Positions 42,598 to 42,876 of a stretch of DNA of 42,876 bases are shown in pieces. The translations under genes and the position numbers were made by a program. A model generated the notes under the pieces. That model saw only the letters and a program-made list of their open reading frames with translations, ran no database searches and was not told where the DNA came from. The DNA lies in assembly GCA_947471365.1 (NCBI GenBank), contig CANIWQ010000009.1:1-42876 (forward strand). Direction: 5' to 3'. The stretch comes from Gemmatimonadota bacterium (GTDB lineage: Bacteria; Gemmatimonadota; Gemmatimonadetes; Gemmatimonadales; Gemmatimonadaceae). The first letter of the stretch is position 1, and each line of letters starts with the position of its first letter.

Positions 42598-42778
42598 CTA
42601 TCTGGTCTTTTTCATGGTACCTGTTCCACCATCTAAGACTGTGCTGGTGTTCGCAACCGCGCCGGTGCGCCGGCTGAGCACGCCAAAGCGTTGTAAAACC
42701 GGCGTCGCATAGGCACCACGAACCTTATGTAGTTTCGGACGACGAAGCCGTTCCGTTCACTTCCAATGCATCGGTCAT
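42598..42778 (-). pseudogene. Lasso-type RiPP precursor peptide 2, frame-interrupted
   Basis: Read directly on the minus strand and too short for a plain ORF scan. An ATG at 42778 has GAGGG 5 nt upstream, but its frame hits TAA at 42727-42725. Reading one base on at that point restores an open frame to TAG at 42600-42598, giving a 59-residue product. It then has exactly 22 residues before YATPVLQRFGVLSRRT, the same as precursor 1, and ends DGGTGTMKKTR. The in-frame core region has no Asp/Glu at 7-9 either (Asp at 10). The break may be a mutation, sequencing error or programmed +1 shift. Confidence 0.75.
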
Positions 42779-42876
42779 AACTACCCTCGGGGGGAGGGGC
42801 GGGGAGTGCGAACTAGTTACAGGAAGCATCCGGTTCGCAGCGAACGACGATCAGGGCATACATAATCAATAGAGAC
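42779..42876 (-). promoter_or_regulatory. Putative control region of the peptide locus
   Basis: The 98 nt upstream of precursor 2 hold a perfect inverted repeat GTTCGC-A-GCGAAC (42833-42845) and a palindrome AACTAGTT (42811-42818). No convincing promoter is seen, and the window ends here. Either palindrome could be an operator; the regulator is unknown. Confidence 0.35.

Overview
The window reads as a GC-rich bacterial chromosome segment, most plausibly Gemmatimonadota. This is an inference: it rests on base composition, codon use, the DUF4159/DUF4175/TPR gene block and the general gene mix. No rRNA or taxon-specific marker is present. Almost all of it is ordinary, tightly packed coding DNA, and many neighbouring genes share 4-nt ATGA or GTGA overlaps.

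Layout. 1-2514 (minus): a serine hydrolase cut by the left edge, two small membrane proteins and an HTH protein. 2945-5175 (plus): tRNA-Ser(GCT) with a strong terminator, gltX, and a LexA-like protein whose autoprotease dyad is missing. 5244-11275: VF530-type protein, YaiI-type protein, FkbM methyltransferase, Uup ABC-F ATPase, a spermidine-synthase-like protein, an NRAMP-related transporter and a DUF883-like protein. 11276-13119 (minus): MlaE and MlaD without a neighbouring MlaF. 13231-26584 (minus): one long run made of a conserved hypothetical protein, rsmI, DUF4159, DUF4175 with a collagen-like stretch, a TPR protein, a periplasmic protein, a JAMM-protease/DinG-helicase fusion, a FAH-family enzyme and a TonB-like anchor protein. 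26722-32716: trxA, methylmalonyl-CoA epimerase, a lipoprotein, pdxJ, an HPt-like scaffold protein, a flippase-like membrane protein, ispE and tRNA-Gln(TTG). 33146-37284: the housekeeping set prs-rplY-pth-ychF, interrupted by an antisense four-helix-bundle gene and three related palindromic intergenic elements.

The most unusual region is 37319-42778 (minus), a RiPP (ribosomally made, modified peptide) locus. Transcription would run from two short precursor genes into a PRMT-like methyltransferase, an HPr-kinase-like protein, a family-5 nucleotidyltransferase and an ABC exporter, the last four overlapping one another. Both precursors carry the leader spacing of lasso peptides (Tyr -17, Pro -14, Leu -12, Gly -8, Thr -2). 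They end in a shared DGGTGxxKKTR tail, and neither has an Asp/Glu at core position 7-9 where a lasso ring would normally close. One precursor has a one-base frame break. The cyclase, PqqD-like and protease genes are not in the window; they may lie past the right edge.

The window is also rich in short tandem repeats (units of about 10, 12, 15 and 26 bp), several in frame inside genes.
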